Shown: positions 9,723 to 19,590, counted from the first letter of the stretch. The stretch: 64,000 nt of DNA from Lautropia sp. (GCA_030532895.1 JAUNKF010000011.1:1-64000); one strand, 5' to 3'. Numbers and translations: made by a program. The notes: generated from the letters alone by a model not told the origin.

Positions 9723-11681
9723 ATGACTACGAGTGGCATCAGCGATCAAATCGAGGCGTATGGCCGATGGCGTGCCGATCTCCAGGGGGCGATCGAGCGC
9801 TACCGGGGGTGGTTGTCGCAATCGGATCTGGCTGATGCCAGCATTCAGCAGCGCCTGTCGCACATCATCGAGCGTCTGCACGACACCCAGCTGAAGGTGG
9901 CGTTCGTGGCGGAGTTTTCGCGCGGCAAGTCGGAGCTGATCAACGCGATCTTTTTTGCCCAGTACGGGCAGCGTGTCGTGCCATCTTCGGCTGGGCGGAC
10001 GACGATGTGTCCCACCGAGCTGCTCTTCGATCCGACGATGCCGGTGGGCATCAAGCTGCTGCCGATCGACACGCGGCTGATGCCGACCCCGTTGGCCGAT
10101 CTGCGGCAGCAGGATGAGCACTGGCGTTTCATCCCGGTGGACATGTGCGATGTGCGCTCGCTGCGCGAGGCTTTCGAGTCGGTGCGGCAGACACGTCTCG
10201 TGTCGGCCGAGCAGGCCGCGCAGATGGGGATGTATGAAAACGACGAATCGTTGGTGATGAGTCGAAGCAGTGCGCCGGGCAAGGTGGAGGTGCCGGCCTG
10301 GCGACATGCCATCGTCAACATCCCGCATCCGCTGTTGGAGCTGGGGCTGGTGATCATCGACACGCCGGGGCTGAATGCCATCGGTTCGGAGCCGGAGCTG
10401 ACGCTCAACCTCATTCCCAGTGCCCATGCGGTGCTCTTCGTGTTGGCGGCCGATACCGGCGTGACGCGCAGCGACATCGATGTCTGGCAGACGCATATCA
10501 GCAAGACGCATCGTACCGGGCGCTTCGTGGTACTGAACAAGATCGATGGCTTGTGGGACGAGCTGCGTACCGAGGCTGAAAATGATCGGGAAATCGCCCA
10601 GCAGGTGGTGTCAGTGGCCAATCTGCTCGATCTGCCCACGGCACGGGTTTATCCGGTCTCTGCCCAGAAGGGGTTGGTGGCGAAGATCCAGGGGCAGGAT
10701 GCTTTGCTGCGGCGCAGTCGGCTCTCCGAGCTGGAGCAGGCCCTGTCGCAGGAATTGATTCCGCAGCAGCAGGTGATCGTGCGCGAGCAGGTGCGCCGGG
10801 AGTTCGAGGAAGCCACGGCACTCACGCTGAATCTGCTGACGGTGCGCCGGCGTAACCAGGTCGAGCAAGCCTTCGAGCTGAGCAGCCTGCGGGGCAAGAA
10901 TCAGGCGATGATCCGGCAGATGTCGCGTCGGGTGCGCAACGAGCGTGCCGAGTTCGATGACAGTCTGCGTCATCTGGCGGCTTTGCGTTCGGTGTTCACG
11001 AAGCATTCGCAGACCCTGCTCACGCACATCAGCCAGCAGAGCCTGCGTCGCCATGTGGACAGAACCCGGCAGATGATGATGTCGAGCCAGCTCTCGTCGC
11101 AGTTGAAGGACGGGATGAATGCCTTGTTGACGGCGGTGCGGCTCGATTTTGAAGAGGCCGACCGGCTGGTGGGCGAAATCTCGCAGATGATGACGGCGAT
11201 GTATCAGCGTTTCAGCCGCGACTATGGGCTGACGCTGGGCATGCCGCTGCCGTTTTCAACCCGGCGCTATTTTGCCGACATCGAGAAGGTGGCCCAGGCG
11301 CATCAGCGGCAGTTTGGCCTGCTGAAGCTTTTGACGGTGAACAAGGCCGTGTTGACGCAGCGCTTCTTCGCCTCGGCGGCTGTCAACCTGAAACGGATCT
11401 ACGCGACCGCCATTCGTGAGATGGAGAGCTGGCTGCGTTCGTTGATGATGCCGGTGGAAAGCCAGGTGAAGGAGCATCAGTCACAGCTGCGCCGGCGCAT
11501 GGAGTCGGTGCAGCGGGTGATGGATGCGGGGGATTCGCTGGATGACCGCTTGCAGGAAATCGAGGCTACCCGTGCACGCATCGAGCGTCAGTTGAACCAG
11601 ATGAAGGCGCTGGTGGATGATGTGCAATTGGTGATGGAAAGTCGGCCAACATTGGCGGCTGCCACGCCTGAAAGCGCCTGA
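9723..11681 (+). CDS. Dynamin-family GTPase
   Basis: The 652-residue protein is a large GTPase of the bacterial dynamin-like class. The nucleotide-binding loop AEFSRGKSEL is at residues 63-72. It lacks the usual first Gly of the P-loop but keeps GKS. RTTMCPTEL (switch I, Thr around 93-94) follows. DTPGLN is at 213-218 and NKID at 272-275. The C-terminal half is helical with long amphipathic stretches, and no strong transmembrane helix is obvious. Bacterial dynamins remodel or protect membranes, and some act in phage resistance; the role here is not known. It ends one base before the mutY ATG, so the two genes are probably co-transcribed. Confidence 0.85.
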   Translation: MTTSGISDQIEAYGRWRADLQGAIERYRGWLSQSDLADASIQQRLSHIIERLHDTQLKVAFVAEFSRGKSELINAIFFAQYGQRVVPSSAGRTTMCPTELLFDPTMPVGIKLLPIDTRLMPTPLADLRQQDEHWRFIPVDMCDVRSLREAFESVRQTRLVSAEQAAQMGMYENDESLVMSRSSAPGKVEVPAWRHAIVNIPHPLLELGLVIIDTPGLNAIGSEPELTLNLIPSAHAVLFVLAADTGVTRSDIDVWQTHISKTHRTGRFVVLNKIDGLWDELRTEAENDREIAQQVVSVANLLDLPTARVYPVSAQKGLVAKIQGQDALLRRSRLSELEQALSQELIPQQQVIVREQVRREFEEATALTLNLLTVRRRNQVEQAFELSSLRGKNQAMIRQMSRRVRNERAEFDDSLRHLAALRSVFTKHSQTLLTHISQQSLRRHVDRTRQMMMSSQLSSQLKDGMNALLTAVRLDFEEADRLVGEISQMMTAMYQRFSRDYGLTLGMPLPFSTRRYFADIEKVAQAHQRQFGLLKLLTVNKAVLTQRFFASAAVNLKRIYATAIREMESWLRSLMMPVESQVKEHQSQLRRRMESVQRVMDAGDSLDDRLQEIEATRARIERQLNQMKALVDDVQLVMESRPTLAAATPESA

Positions 11682-11682
11682 G

Positions 11683-12831
11683 ATGGCTGTGTCAGGCCGG
11701 TTGGTACCGCCCCCTTCCGTCGCGGGTGTGGCGCCCGCGTTGATCCGCTGGCAGCGTCGTCATGGGCGCCACCATCTGCCGTGGCAGCGTACGCAGGCCG
11801 AGCTGGGGCTGGCTCAGGCCGAAGCGAAGGCGGCGAGCGTATTGCGTGACCCTTATCGCGTCTGGCTGTCGGAAGTGATGTTGCAGCAGACGCAGGTGGT
11901 GACGGTGGTGCCTTATTTCGAGCGCTTTCTGTCGGCCTTTCCGACGGTCGGTGATCTGGCCGCTGCCGAGGCGGAGCAGGTGATGGGGCTGTGGGCCGGG
12001 TTGGGCTATTACAGTCGGGCACGCAATCTGATGGCGGCCGCTCGGCAGGTCGCCTCGCAGGGCGGCGTCTTTCCATCGGAGCCGGAAGGGCTGGCGGCAT
12101 TGCCCGGGGTGGGGCGTTCGACGGCGGCGGCCATTGCCGTGTTTGGTTTCGGGCGTCGGGCTGCCATCCTGGATGGCAATGTGAAACGGGTGTTCTGCCG
12201 GGTGTTCGCCATTGACGGCAATCCGACCGAGAGCGCCACGCTCAAGCGACTGTGGGCACATGCCGAGGCCGAGCTGCCACCTGAAGGGGCCAGCGCGGCT
12301 GACCTGATCGCCTATACGCAGGGCTTGATGGATCTGGGCGCGATGGTCTGCACCCGGACGAAGCCCGCTTGCGAGCGATGTCCGCTTGCCGAGCTGTGCG
12401 AAGCCAGGGGGCAGGACGCGGTGGGGGCTTATCCACAACCCAAAGTCCGGAAGGCGCAGCCCGTGCGCGAGGTGCATCTGCTGCTGGTACAGGCCAAGGG
12501 GTCGGTGATGCTCGAGGCGAGGCCCGCGCGTGGCTTGTGGGGCGGGTTGTGGAGCCTGCCGGAGCTGTCGGCCGAGCCGCCTTCAGGCTGGCGGCTGGCC
12601 GGCGGTTTCGAGCATGTGTTCACCCATTTCCGGATGAAGGCCAAGGTGTGGATGCCGCCGGTAGCCAAGCCCAATCGTTGTGAGGAACCTTCACCTTTGT
12701 TGGCCGAGGCTTGGCCGAGCGAGCCGATGCAGCGCTGGGTCAAGCCAGGGGCGCTCGATGCGCTTCCGTTGCCGAAACCGATCCGAGCCTGGCTCGACAG
12801 CGCCGAAGCCGTTGCCGGCCTGCGCGCCTGA
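11683..12831 (+). CDS. mutY: A/G-specific adenine glycosylase MutY
   Basis: This DNA-repair enzyme removes adenine mispaired with 8-oxoguanine. The helix-hairpin-helix domain has SEVMLQQTQVV (catalytic Glu, about E64), GLGYYSRARN and LPGVGRSTAAAI, with the catalytic Asp in ILDGNVKRV. The 4Fe-4S cluster is complete, with Cys spacing C-x6-C-x2-C-x5-C near residues 226-242. The C-terminal NUDIX-like domain (FEHVFTHFRM) recognises 8-oxoG. A ~15-residue Ala/Glu-rich insertion precedes DPYRVW. The start is one base after the GTPase stop. It is convergent with rapZ. Confidence 0.96.
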   Translation: MAVSGRLVPPPSVAGVAPALIRWQRRHGRHHLPWQRTQAELGLAQAEAKAASVLRDPYRVWLSEVMLQQTQVVTVVPYFERFLSAFPTVGDLAAAEAEQVMGLWAGLGYYSRARNLMAAARQVASQGGVFPSEPEGLAALPGVGRSTAAAIAVFGFGRRAAILDGNVKRVFCRVFAIDGNPTESATLKRLWAHAEAELPPEGASAADLIAYTQGLMDLGAMVCTRTKPACERCPLAELCEARGQDAVGAYPQPKVRKAQPVREVHLLLVQAKGSVMLEARPARGLWGGLWSLPELSAEPPSGWRLAGGFEHVFTHFRMKAKVWMPPVAKPNRCEEPSPLLAEAWPSEPMQRWVKPGALDALPLPKPIRAWLDSAEAVAGLRA

Positions 12832-12842
12832 CCGGGCATGGT

Positions 12843-13751
12843 TCATGTTGTCTGTGATGGCCCGTGTGCCGGGTTGCCGGCCTGACGGCTTGCCATGGCG
12901 CGGTGCCGCACGAGCACCCGTTCCGTTTTGGCAAAGTGTTCGGCCAGTGCCTGCGTGACGAACACTGAGCGGTGTTGCCCGCCGGTACAGCCGATGGCCA
13001 CGGTCAGGTAATGGCGGTTGTCCTGCACATAGCTGGGCAGCCATTCCGTGAGAAAGCGGCTGATGTCCTCGATCATCTTCTGCACGACATCGATGCTGGA
13101 GAGGAAGTCCTGCACCGGTTTGTCCAGCCCGGTCAGCGCACGCAGCTTCACGTCATAGTAGGGGTTGGGCAGGCAGCGGACATCGAAGACCAGATCGGCA
13201 TCGAGTGGCACCCCCTGCTTGAAGGCGAAGGATTCGAAGAGCAGGGTGAGCGAGGCACGGTCGGCGTGTACCACGTCGCGAACCCACTGGCGCAAGGTGT
13301 TCGGGTGCAGATCGCTCGTGTCGATGGCGATGCCGATGTCTTCAATTTCTGACATCAGCTCGCGCTCGCGCTCGATCGACTCTTCCAATGTCGGGGCAAA
13401 GTCGGGGTCGTTGTTGTCGCGGGTGGGCAACGTGAGTGGGTGGCGCCGACGGGTTTCCGAGTAACGCTGCACGAGCGTGTCGGTGCGAGCGTTCAGGAAG
13501 AGCACTTTCACGTCATGCCCTTCCATTTTGAGCTGACGTACCGACTGCCGCAGGCCACCCAGGGAGGTGCCGGCCCGCGCGTCGATCGACATGGCCACCT
13601 TCTTCTGCCCATCTCTCTCCAGCGACAGGGCCACTTCCAGCACGTAGCGCACGGGCAGGTTGTCGATGCAGAAATAACCGGCATCTTCCAGGACGCGAAT
13701 GGCCAAGGATTTGCCTGAGCCGGAAATGCCGGTGACGATGATCAATTGCAT
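12843..13751 (-). CDS. rapZ: RNase adapter protein RapZ
   Basis: The 302-residue protein has a P-loop GISGSGKS at residues 8-15. The C-terminal domain, with GCTGGQHRSVF and the conserved HR residues, is the part that binds small RNAs and metabolites in E. coli RapZ. In enterobacteria it controls glmS through GlmZ. In betaproteobacteria, which keep it beside hprK and ptsN, the target is less clear. Here the neighbours hprK and ptsN are upstream on the same strand. The ATG at 13751 is clear. Confidence 0.95.
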   Translation of the reverse strand: MQLIIVTGISGSGKSLAIRVLEDAGYFCIDNLPVRYVLEVALSLERDGQKKVAMSIDARAGTSLGGLRQSVRQLKMEGHDVKVLFLNARTDTLVQRYSETRRRHPLTLPTRDNNDPDFAPTLEESIERERELMSEIEDIGIAIDTSDLHPNTLRQWVRDVVHADRASLTLLFESFAFKQGVPLDADLVFDVRCLPNPYYDVKLRALTGLDKPVQDFLSSIDVVQKMIEDISRFLTEWLPSYVQDNRHYLTVAIGCTGGQHRSVFVTQALAEHFAKTERVLVRHRAMASRQAGNPAHGPSQTT

Positions 13752-13840
13752 GGTGGTTCTTGGCGGGCGGAGGAGGCGGGCCGACCGGGGTCGTGAGGAT
13801 TGGGAACGCGCAGAAGGCCAGTTCGGCTTCGTGGCGCGTG

Positions 13841-14866
13841 TCAGTTGGGCGGTGGCGCGGTGGGGGGCGGAGGCGGCTGCGAAGGTGAGGGTGCGGCTCC
13901 GGAGGCTTCTTGGCCTTGGGCCGTGGCTTCGTTGGCGGCCAGGCTTTCCATGATGGCGGCTTGCTGGCGCTTGACGAACTCGCGCGTGGTGTCGATACCG
14001 CGCAGCGCCAGCACGGTGGTGCGCACGGCCGTTTCGGTCAGCACGGCGATGTTGCGGCCGGCCGCGACCGGAATGGCCACCTTGCGCACCGGGATGCCGA
14101 GCACTGTTTCGGTCAATGCTTCAAGGGGCAGGCGCTCGTAGCGGTTTTCCAGCGTGCTGCGACGCACGAGGTGCACGATCAGCTTGATCGAAATGCGCCG
14201 CCGCACGGCACTTTCACCGAAGATGGTGCGGATGTCGATCAGACCCAGGCCACGGACTTCGAGCAGACCCTGCAGCAGCGTCGGGCATCGGCCGACGATG
14301 GTGTGGTGGTTGACGCGTTCGATATCGACCACGTCATCGGCCACGAGGCCATGCCCGCGGCTGATCAGCTCCAGCGCAAGCTCACTCTTGCCCAGACCCG
14401 AGTCGCCGGTGATCAGCACGCCCATGCCCAGCACATCCATCAGCACCCCGTGCAGCGAGGTGTGATCCTTCGTCTTCTGGCCCAGAAACTGCTTGAGCGA
14501 CTCGATCAGCGGGCCGGGCGTGAGTGGTGAGATCAGGAGCGGCAGCTGAGCTTCATTGCAGAAGTCGATCAGTGCCTGCGGCACGACCTGGGCTTCGGCC
14601 ACGATCAGTGCTGGTGGCTTGGCCGCGACCAGTGCCTCATGCAGTTTCTGCCGGTGGCCGTCGCTGATCTGGCGGTAATAGTTCAGTTCCCGTGGCCCCA
14701 GCACGCCGATGCGTTCGGCATGCATCATGTTCATGTAGCCGACTTGGTCTTCTACGCTCGTGTCGGGGTTGCCGACCACGCGTTGTTGTCCGTTCTGGCC
14801 GGCCAGCCAGCTCAGGTCGGTGCGTCCTTGCTGGATTTCGATCAGTGACTGGACGGTCAGCGTCAT
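13841..14866 (-). CDS. hprK: HPr kinase/phosphorylase
   Basis: This enzyme phosphorylates or dephosphorylates Ser46 of HPr, and in betaproteobacteria it belongs to the regulatory nitrogen PTS. The start at 14866 (MTLTVQSLIEIQQG) gives 341 residues; a longer in-frame extension upstream overlaps ptsN and is not credible. The Walker A GDSGLGKS is at residues 154-161. The HprK signature region includes LEVRGLGLIDI. The C-terminal ~35 residues are an Ala/Ser/Pro-rich tail ending in a proline run, probably disordered and outside the catalytic core. The gene sits between ptsN and rapZ. Confidence 0.95.
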   Translation of the reverse strand: MTLTVQSLIEIQQGRTDLSWLAGQNGQQRVVGNPDTSVEDQVGYMNMMHAERIGVLGPRELNYYRQISDGHRQKLHEALVAAKPPALIVAEAQVVPQALIDFCNEAQLPLLISPLTPGPLIESLKQFLGQKTKDHTSLHGVLMDVLGMGVLITGDSGLGKSELALELISRGHGLVADDVVDIERVNHHTIVGRCPTLLQGLLEVRGLGLIDIRTIFGESAVRRRISIKLIVHLVRRSTLENRYERLPLEALTETVLGIPVRKVAIPVAAGRNIAVLTETAVRTTVLALRGIDTTREFVKRQQAAIMESLAANEATAQGQEASGAAPSPSQPPPPPTAPPPN

Positions 14867-14954
14867 GAAGGCTCCGGGGGCGTCGGATGTGGGGGGCTGC
14901 AGGGGCTGCCTGATGAGGTAAGGGGATGTGAAGGCTTGCCCGAAGCGGTGCGGC

Positions 14955-15425
14955 TCAGGCGGCGGGGCGGTAGGGTTCCCAGGTGGCCAGCGTGCGATAG
15001 ACGTGGGCCGGGTCGGTAGCGGTGAGCATCGTGTCGCGAAGTTCGTCGTCGGACAGCAGTTCAGCCAGCTCGGAGAGGATTTCCAGATGTTCTTCGGTGG
15101 CATGCTCAGGCACGAGCAGCACGATGAGCAGGCGCACCGCTTCGCCATCGGGTGCATCGAACGGAATGCCGTTTTCACTGCGAAGCACGGCGATGAGCGG
15201 GGTTTTCAGGTTGCGGATTCGCCCGTGCGGGATGGCCACCTGTTTGCCGAGGCCCGTGGATCCCAGGCGCTCACGGGCAAACAGCGAGTCGAACACGCGC
15301 TGACGCTCCAGACGGTGTTCGTTCTCGAACAGCAACGCAGCGTGCTCGAACAGCCGCTTCTTGCTGGTGGCCGGTACATCCAGGAGGATGTCGCGGGCTG
15401 AGAGTAGCTTCGAGATGCGGTTCAT
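14955..15425 (-). CDS. ptsN: Nitrogen-PTS EIIA component PtsN
   Basis: This 156-residue EIIA-Ntr protein accepts phosphate from NPr/HPr and acts as a regulator, not as a sugar transporter. The phospho-His is H67 in AIPHGR, preceded by the GSTGLGKQV block. LLIVLLVPEHATEEHLEILSELAELL is typical of the family. The ATG at 15425 opens with MNRISKLLSARDILLDV. It is followed by hprK and rapZ on the same strand. Confidence 0.96.
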   Translation of the reverse strand: MNRISKLLSARDILLDVPATSKKRLFEHAALLFENEHRLERQRVFDSLFARERLGSTGLGKQVAIPHGRIRNLKTPLIAVLRSENGIPFDAPDGEAVRLLIVLLVPEHATEEHLEILSELAELLSDDELRDTMLTATDPAHVYRTLATWEPYRPAA

Positions 15426-15649
15426 CCTTTATCTACCTGGTTTCGACATGAAGGCACGCGGGACGGACAATGCAAGCTCGTGGGCCATGGTCGCATCATG
15501 CGGATGAAAGCCCGGTGCGGCAAAGAGTCTGGATGCCCCGATTATAGGGAGGCACGTTGTATCGTGACCTCGAATTTAACAGATTGAGACCTGTCTGGGG
15601 GCTGGGGTGAGTGGGGCGAGCTTGATGGGAAAGCGCCAGATTGACGCAA

Positions 15650-15672
15650 GGAAGCAGGTGGTGCCTGCTTCC
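15650..15672 (-). terminator. Perfect hairpin downstream of hpf
   Basis: GGAAGCAGG (15650-15658) and CCTGCTTCC (15664-15672) form a perfect 9-bp stem with a 5-base loop. It lies ~50 bases past the hpf stop on the minus strand and is followed by TTGCGTC, so the U-tract is poor. A smaller GC-rich inverted repeat lies next to it. It may separate the hpf and ptsN transcripts. Confidence 0.45.
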
Positions 15673-15724
15673 GGGCTCCGCCCCGGACGAGCGGGTGGCG
15701 GAGCCAGTGGACGGAACCTGCCGG

Positions 15725-16048
15725 TCAGGCGGTTGCCATCTGTCGCTTCAGCGGGCTATGGGCATGGTTTTGCCGCTTCTGTTTGTGCTTGATGACTTGA
15801 CGATCCAGCTTGTCGATGAGGGTATCGACGGCTGCATAAAGGTCGGTATGGCTTGATTCGGCAAAGATGTCCTTGCCGGCCACATGAAGGGTGACTTCAG
15901 CTTTCTGTTGCAGCTTTTCGACCGACAGGATGACGTTGACATCGATGACCTGGTCGAAGTGGTTGCGGATGCGGGCAAGTTTGCTGGTGACATACTCCCG
16001 AAGAGCCGGGGTGACTTCCAGATGGTGGCCGCTGATAGAAAGGTTCAT
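15725..16048 (-). CDS. hpf: Ribosome hibernation promoting factor
   Basis: The ATG at 16048 ([16 protein letters not shown]) is preferred over one ten codons upstream because AAAGGAGT lies just before it. The 107-residue protein is the short form of HPF/YfiA. It binds the 30S decoding site and promotes ribosome dimerisation at rest. The family pattern ([58 protein letters not shown]) is complete. It sits directly downstream of rpoN, as in most proteobacteria. Confidence 0.95.
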   Translation of the reverse strand: MNLSISGHHLEVTPALREYVTSKLARIRNHFDQVIDVNVILSVEKLQQKAEVTLHVAGKDIFAESSHTDLYAAVDTLIDKLDRQVIKHKQKRQNHAHSPLKRQMATA

Positions 16049-16183
16049 GCCTGGTACTCCTTTGATGAATCCATGCACTGCCGGCCCGAAACGACGGCGC
16101 CGTTCGACCGATGGCCCGGATTCGCCCGCCTGCCCGGATGAGCCGGTGACGGCACGACGCCTTGGCTGTCGGTCATCTCAACA

Positions 16184-17977
16184 TTACCGCGTTTTCCGTT
16201 GGGCTGCCGGGGGAATCCTGAGCGACTCCCGGTATTTTGCAACGGTGCGACGGGCAACCTTGATGCCGTCCTGGCCGAGCAGTTCGGTGATGTGATTGTC
16301 CGACAAGGGTTGCGTCGAGTCTTCCTCCTTGATGAGTTGCTGGATCTTGGCACAAATGGCGGTGCTGGACGCCGCACCGCCGGTGTCGGTGGCCACATGG
16401 CTGCCGAAGAAGTACTTCAGTTCGACGACGGTGCCAAAAGGCGTGGCCATGTACTTCTGTGTTGTAACACGAGAAACGGTGGATTCGTGCAAACCGACGA
16501 CTTCGGCGATTTCACGCAACACCAATGGTCGCATTGCAACAGCACCATGATTGAAAAACGCCTGCTGCCGATCGACGATGGCCTGAGCCACACGCAGGAT
16601 CGTGTCGAAGCGTTGTTGAACGTGTCGAACCATCTGGCGGGCCTCCTGCAGCTGTCGAGAGAGGCTGTCTTCGTTCGATGCCGCCTGAGTCCCGTCGGGC
16701 GATGGGAGGTTCGTGTGCCCTGTGCCTGCCGTCGCCTCGGCGGCCCAGGCTGAGCCGTTGAGCGTGTCGGCCCCGTTCGTCATCGGTGCAGGGGGGGCAT
16801 CGGGTGGGGTGAGTTGCCAGGCGGCCTGTTCGACGGGGGGGGCATGGCTGTTGTCGAAGGCTTCGGGCTGCCGGGGCGGGATGGGGGGGTGCCGGTTTGC
16901 ACCGGTACTGGGTGGCGGCTGGTGTTTCAGCAACCGTTCGTACTCCTGATTCACGCTCAACTGTGGCACGACTTCCTGATTGAGCACGGCACGCCAGCCC
17001 TGGCTCGTCTTGTGCACGAACACATCCGGGGTGACATAGTGGGGTGGCTCGGCGCTGAAGCGGTTGCCTGGTTTCGGGTTGAGCGAGCGGATCAGGCGGA
17101 TGGCGTCATCCAGTGCGTGTTCACGGCAATGCAGCAGTTTGGCAAGCTTGCCCAGCTCCTTTGGCCCTGCGAGCATCGAGAGGAAATCCTGGTCGATGAT
17201 GGCTCTGGCCAGCGCCAGCGTGTCAGCGGGCAGGGGGGATTCCTCGTGGCGGGCCGTCAGTTGCAGGCTCAAGCATTCGTTGAGGGAACGGGCGCCCACA
17301 CCGCTGGGGTCGAACCCTTGAAGGATGTGCAGGGCGTCTTCCATCTGCTGACGGCTGATGCCCTGATCCGGGGGCAGGTAGTCTGCCAGGAGTGCATCGA
17401 GGGGCGTGCGCAGATAGCCGTCATCCTCGATTTCGCCGATCAGTATTTCAAGGAGCTGCCGTTGTTGTATGGTGCAGAGCGTGGCGTGCAGCTGCTCCAT
17501 CAGGTGGTCATGCAGTGACTGATCCTGAACCAGTGTGCGGGCGTTGTCCCGTTCGCCGTCATCGAAGTCGTCGCGTCGTGCGGTGCCGGCCTGGCCATCG
17601 AGCTGCCAGAGGTGACTCTCGACGCCATCGAGTTCATCGGCCGGATAGGTCTCGACGGCAGGCGTGTGGCCGGTGGTGGACAGGTGGGCGTCGGTGGCGG
17701 CGTGATGGCCGCTGATCGGCTCTTGCCCGTGAGCGGCTTCGGGCTCCCATGAGGCGAGCGTGTCACCCGAGGTGTAGCGCAGGCTGCTGTCGGGCAGCAG
17801 ACTCACGTTTTTTTCCCACGGATCGTCGATGCGCTCCAGCAGGGGGTTGGTGGCCAGCGCCTGATCGATTTCCTGATGCAAGTCCAGCGTGGACATTTGC
17901 AGCAGCCGGATGGCCTGCTGCAATTGTGGCGTGAGCGCCAGCTGCTGACTTTGACGGATCTGAAGCGCGGGCTTCAA
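16184..17977 (-). CDS. rpoN: RNA polymerase sigma-54 factor RpoN
   Basis: Sigma-54 recruits polymerase to -24/-12 promoters and needs AAA+ activators. Region I is glutamine-rich (LALTPQLQQAIRLLQMSTLDL). The core-binding domain includes GFDPSGVGARSL at about 221-232. The helix-turn-helix (LREIAEVVGLHESTVSRVT) and the RpoN box ARRTVAKYRE at residues 575-584 are intact. At 597 residues it is about 100 longer than usual. A Pro/Ala/Asn-rich insertion at about 352-438 breaks the protein between the VNQEYERLL segment and QLQEARQMV. The start is a TTG at 17977; no in-frame ATG follows a nearby upstream stop. Downstream genes are hpf and ptsN. Confidence 0.95.
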   Translation of the reverse strand: MKPALQIRQSQQLALTPQLQQAIRLLQMSTLDLHQEIDQALATNPLLERIDDPWEKNVSLLPDSSLRYTSGDTLASWEPEAAHGQEPISGHHAATDAHLSTTGHTPAVETYPADELDGVESHLWQLDGQAGTARRDDFDDGERDNARTLVQDQSLHDHLMEQLHATLCTIQQRQLLEILIGEIEDDGYLRTPLDALLADYLPPDQGISRQQMEDALHILQGFDPSGVGARSLNECLSLQLTARHEESPLPADTLALARAIIDQDFLSMLAGPKELGKLAKLLHCREHALDDAIRLIRSLNPKPGNRFSAEPPHYVTPDVFVHKTSQGWRAVLNQEVVPQLSVNQEYERLLKHQPPPSTGANRHPPIPPRQPEAFDNSHAPPVEQAAWQLTPPDAPPAPMTNGADTLNGSAWAAEATAGTGHTNLPSPDGTQAASNEDSLSRQLQEARQMVRHVQQRFDTILRVAQAIVDRQQAFFNHGAVAMRPLVLREIAEVVGLHESTVSRVTTQKYMATPFGTVVELKYFFGSHVATDTGGAASSTAICAKIQQLIKEEDSTQPLSDNHITELLGQDGIKVARRTVAKYRESLRIPPAAQRKTR

Positions 17978-18055
17978 GGTGAGCTTCCCCTGTGAATCGG
18001 CTGCGCATCATGGTGCCATCATGATGCACGGGCAATCCCACCGGGGGATTTGGTA

Positions 18056-18829
18056 CTACATCCGGAAGTCTTCGCCGAGGTAGGCTTTTCGGACACGTTC
18101 GTCCCGGATGATTTCATCGGGGCGCCCTGAGGCCAGCACAACCCCTTCGTTAATGATATAGGCTCTGTCACAGATGCCAAGGGTTTCGCGGACGTTGTGA
18201 TCGGTGATCAGTACGCCAATCTTCCGGTTTTTCAGCAGGTTGACGATGCGCTGGATTTCAATTACCGCGATCGGGTCAACGCCCGCGAAAGGTTCATCCA
18301 GAAGAATAAACCGGGGCGAGCTTGCCAGGGCGCGCGCGATTTCCACTCGTCGGCGCTCACCGCCCGACAGGGAGATCGAGGTGTTGGAACGGATATGGTC
18401 GATCTGCAATTCCTTCAACAGCGATTCGAGCCGCCGTTTCTGTTCGTCCCGACGGATCGGGCGGCCCTGCTCGTCCACCTGCAGCTCCAGTACGGCCAGC
18501 ACGTTTTCTTCCACCGTGAGCTTGCGAAAGACGGAGGCTTCCTGCGGCAGGTAAGACAGGCCCATTCGCGCCCGTTGATGGATCGGTAGCCGGCTGATGT
18601 TGTGGCCGTCCAGCTCGATCGAGCCCCCATCGGTGGCCACGAGGCCGGCGATCATGTAAAAGCAGGTGGTCTTGCCTGCACCGTTGCGGCCGAGCAGACC
18701 CACCACTTCCCCACTGGCCACTTCCATCGACACATCCTTCACGACGATGCGACCGTTGTAGGCTTTCATCAGCTGAACCGCTTTCAGGTGGCTGACGGCA
18801 GAAGAGGGGGCGGGCTGGTCGTGGCTCAT
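18056..18829 (-). CDS. lptB: LPS export ABC transporter ATP-binding protein LptB
   Basis: LptB powers LPS extraction from the inner membrane with LptFG. The ATG at 18829 ([10 protein letters not shown]) gives 257 residues; a longer in-frame extension overlaps lptA and is rejected. Walker [10 protein letters not shown] is at 47-55, the signature is [15 protein letters not shown], Walker B is [13 protein letters not shown], and the switch His is in [10 protein letters not shown]. It lies between lptA (upstream) and rpoN (downstream), the standard order. lptF and lptG are not in the window. Confidence 0.96.
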   Translation of the reverse strand: MSHDQPAPSSAVSHLKAVQLMKAYNGRIVVKDVSMEVASGEVVGLLGRNGAGKTTCFYMIAGLVATDGGSIELDGHNISRLPIHQRARMGLSYLPQEASVFRKLTVEENVLAVLELQVDEQGRPIRRDEQKRRLESLLKELQIDHIRSNTSISLSGGERRRVEIARALASSPRFILLDEPFAGVDPIAVIEIQRIVNLLKNRKIGVLITDHNVRETLGICDRAYIINEGVVLASGRPDEIIRDERVRKAYLGEDFRM

Positions 18830-18918
18830 CGGGCAGGGGGCGGGTTGGCGGGGGAAGCCCCGGCAAGCGGGGCGGACGGCCTGGCCGGCATCGGCTGCCG
18901 TTTTGGCCGGTATCCGGA

Positions 18919-19590
18919 TCAGGGGCTGAGGGTGTTTCGGGCACCTTGGCGCGCGCCGGAGAAACGCGGGTCGGCATTCAGTGGCAGGGGTGAGCCAGGT
19001 GGGCATGGGGCTGCCTTGCCGCTGCTGGCTTTGGTCTCGCCCTGGGGCTGGATGATGATGCGTACACGTCCGCCACCGGTGTTGGCGCCACTGCCTTGTG
19101 GTTTGCCATCAACCGTGAAGGTTTCACTGGTGGCGTTGTAGACGATGCGCCCACCGGTGATCTCGTCTGCAGGCTGATGACAGTTCTGCCGGTGCAGGCG
19201 CGCACGACCGATGAGGCTCACCTGTTCGGTGCGGGTGTCGTAGAAGATCTCGTTGGCCAGACCGTGGATGTACTGCTCCATGCCATCACGTTTTTGTCGA
19301 AAGCTCGCCTGGTTGCCGGTGACCTGAACGGTCTGTGCATTCTCCCCCACCTGTTTCAGCACCATCCGGTTGCCCTGGATGCGGATGGTGCCTTTGGTCA
19401 GCACCACATTGCCGATGACCGTGGAGACTTTGGTGGCGTCGTTGTATTCGAGCCGGTTCGATTCGATGTTGATGGGTTTGTCGCGGTCAGCGCGCTCGGC
19501 GCTGGCCGGCGAGCAGAGCACTAATGCTGACACCAGCATCGCCAGAGGCAGATGAAGCGGGGTGCAGACCGGTGGGTGTGCTGATGTCAT
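18919..19590 (-). CDS. lptA: LPS transport periplasmic protein LptA
   Basis: LptA forms the periplasmic bridge for LPS. The 223-residue precursor has a signal peptide ending near CSPASA. The OstA/LptA beta-jellyroll domain follows ([37 protein letters not shown]). The C-terminal ~50 residues (after [22 protein letters not shown]) are low complexity and rich in Pro, Gly and Ser. lptC lies 293 bases upstream, an unusually wide gap for this pair. lptB follows after 89 bases. Confidence 0.93.
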   Translation of the reverse strand: MTSAHPPVCTPLHLPLAMLVSALVLCSPASAERADRDKPINIESNRLEYNDATKVSTVIGNVVLTKGTIRIQGNRMVLKQVGENAQTVQVTGNQASFRQKRDGMEQYIHGLANEIFYDTRTEQVSLIGRARLHRQNCHQPADEITGGRIVYNATSETFTVDGKPQGSGANTGGGRVRIIIQPQGETKASSGKAAPCPPGSPLPLNADPRFSGARQGARNTLSP

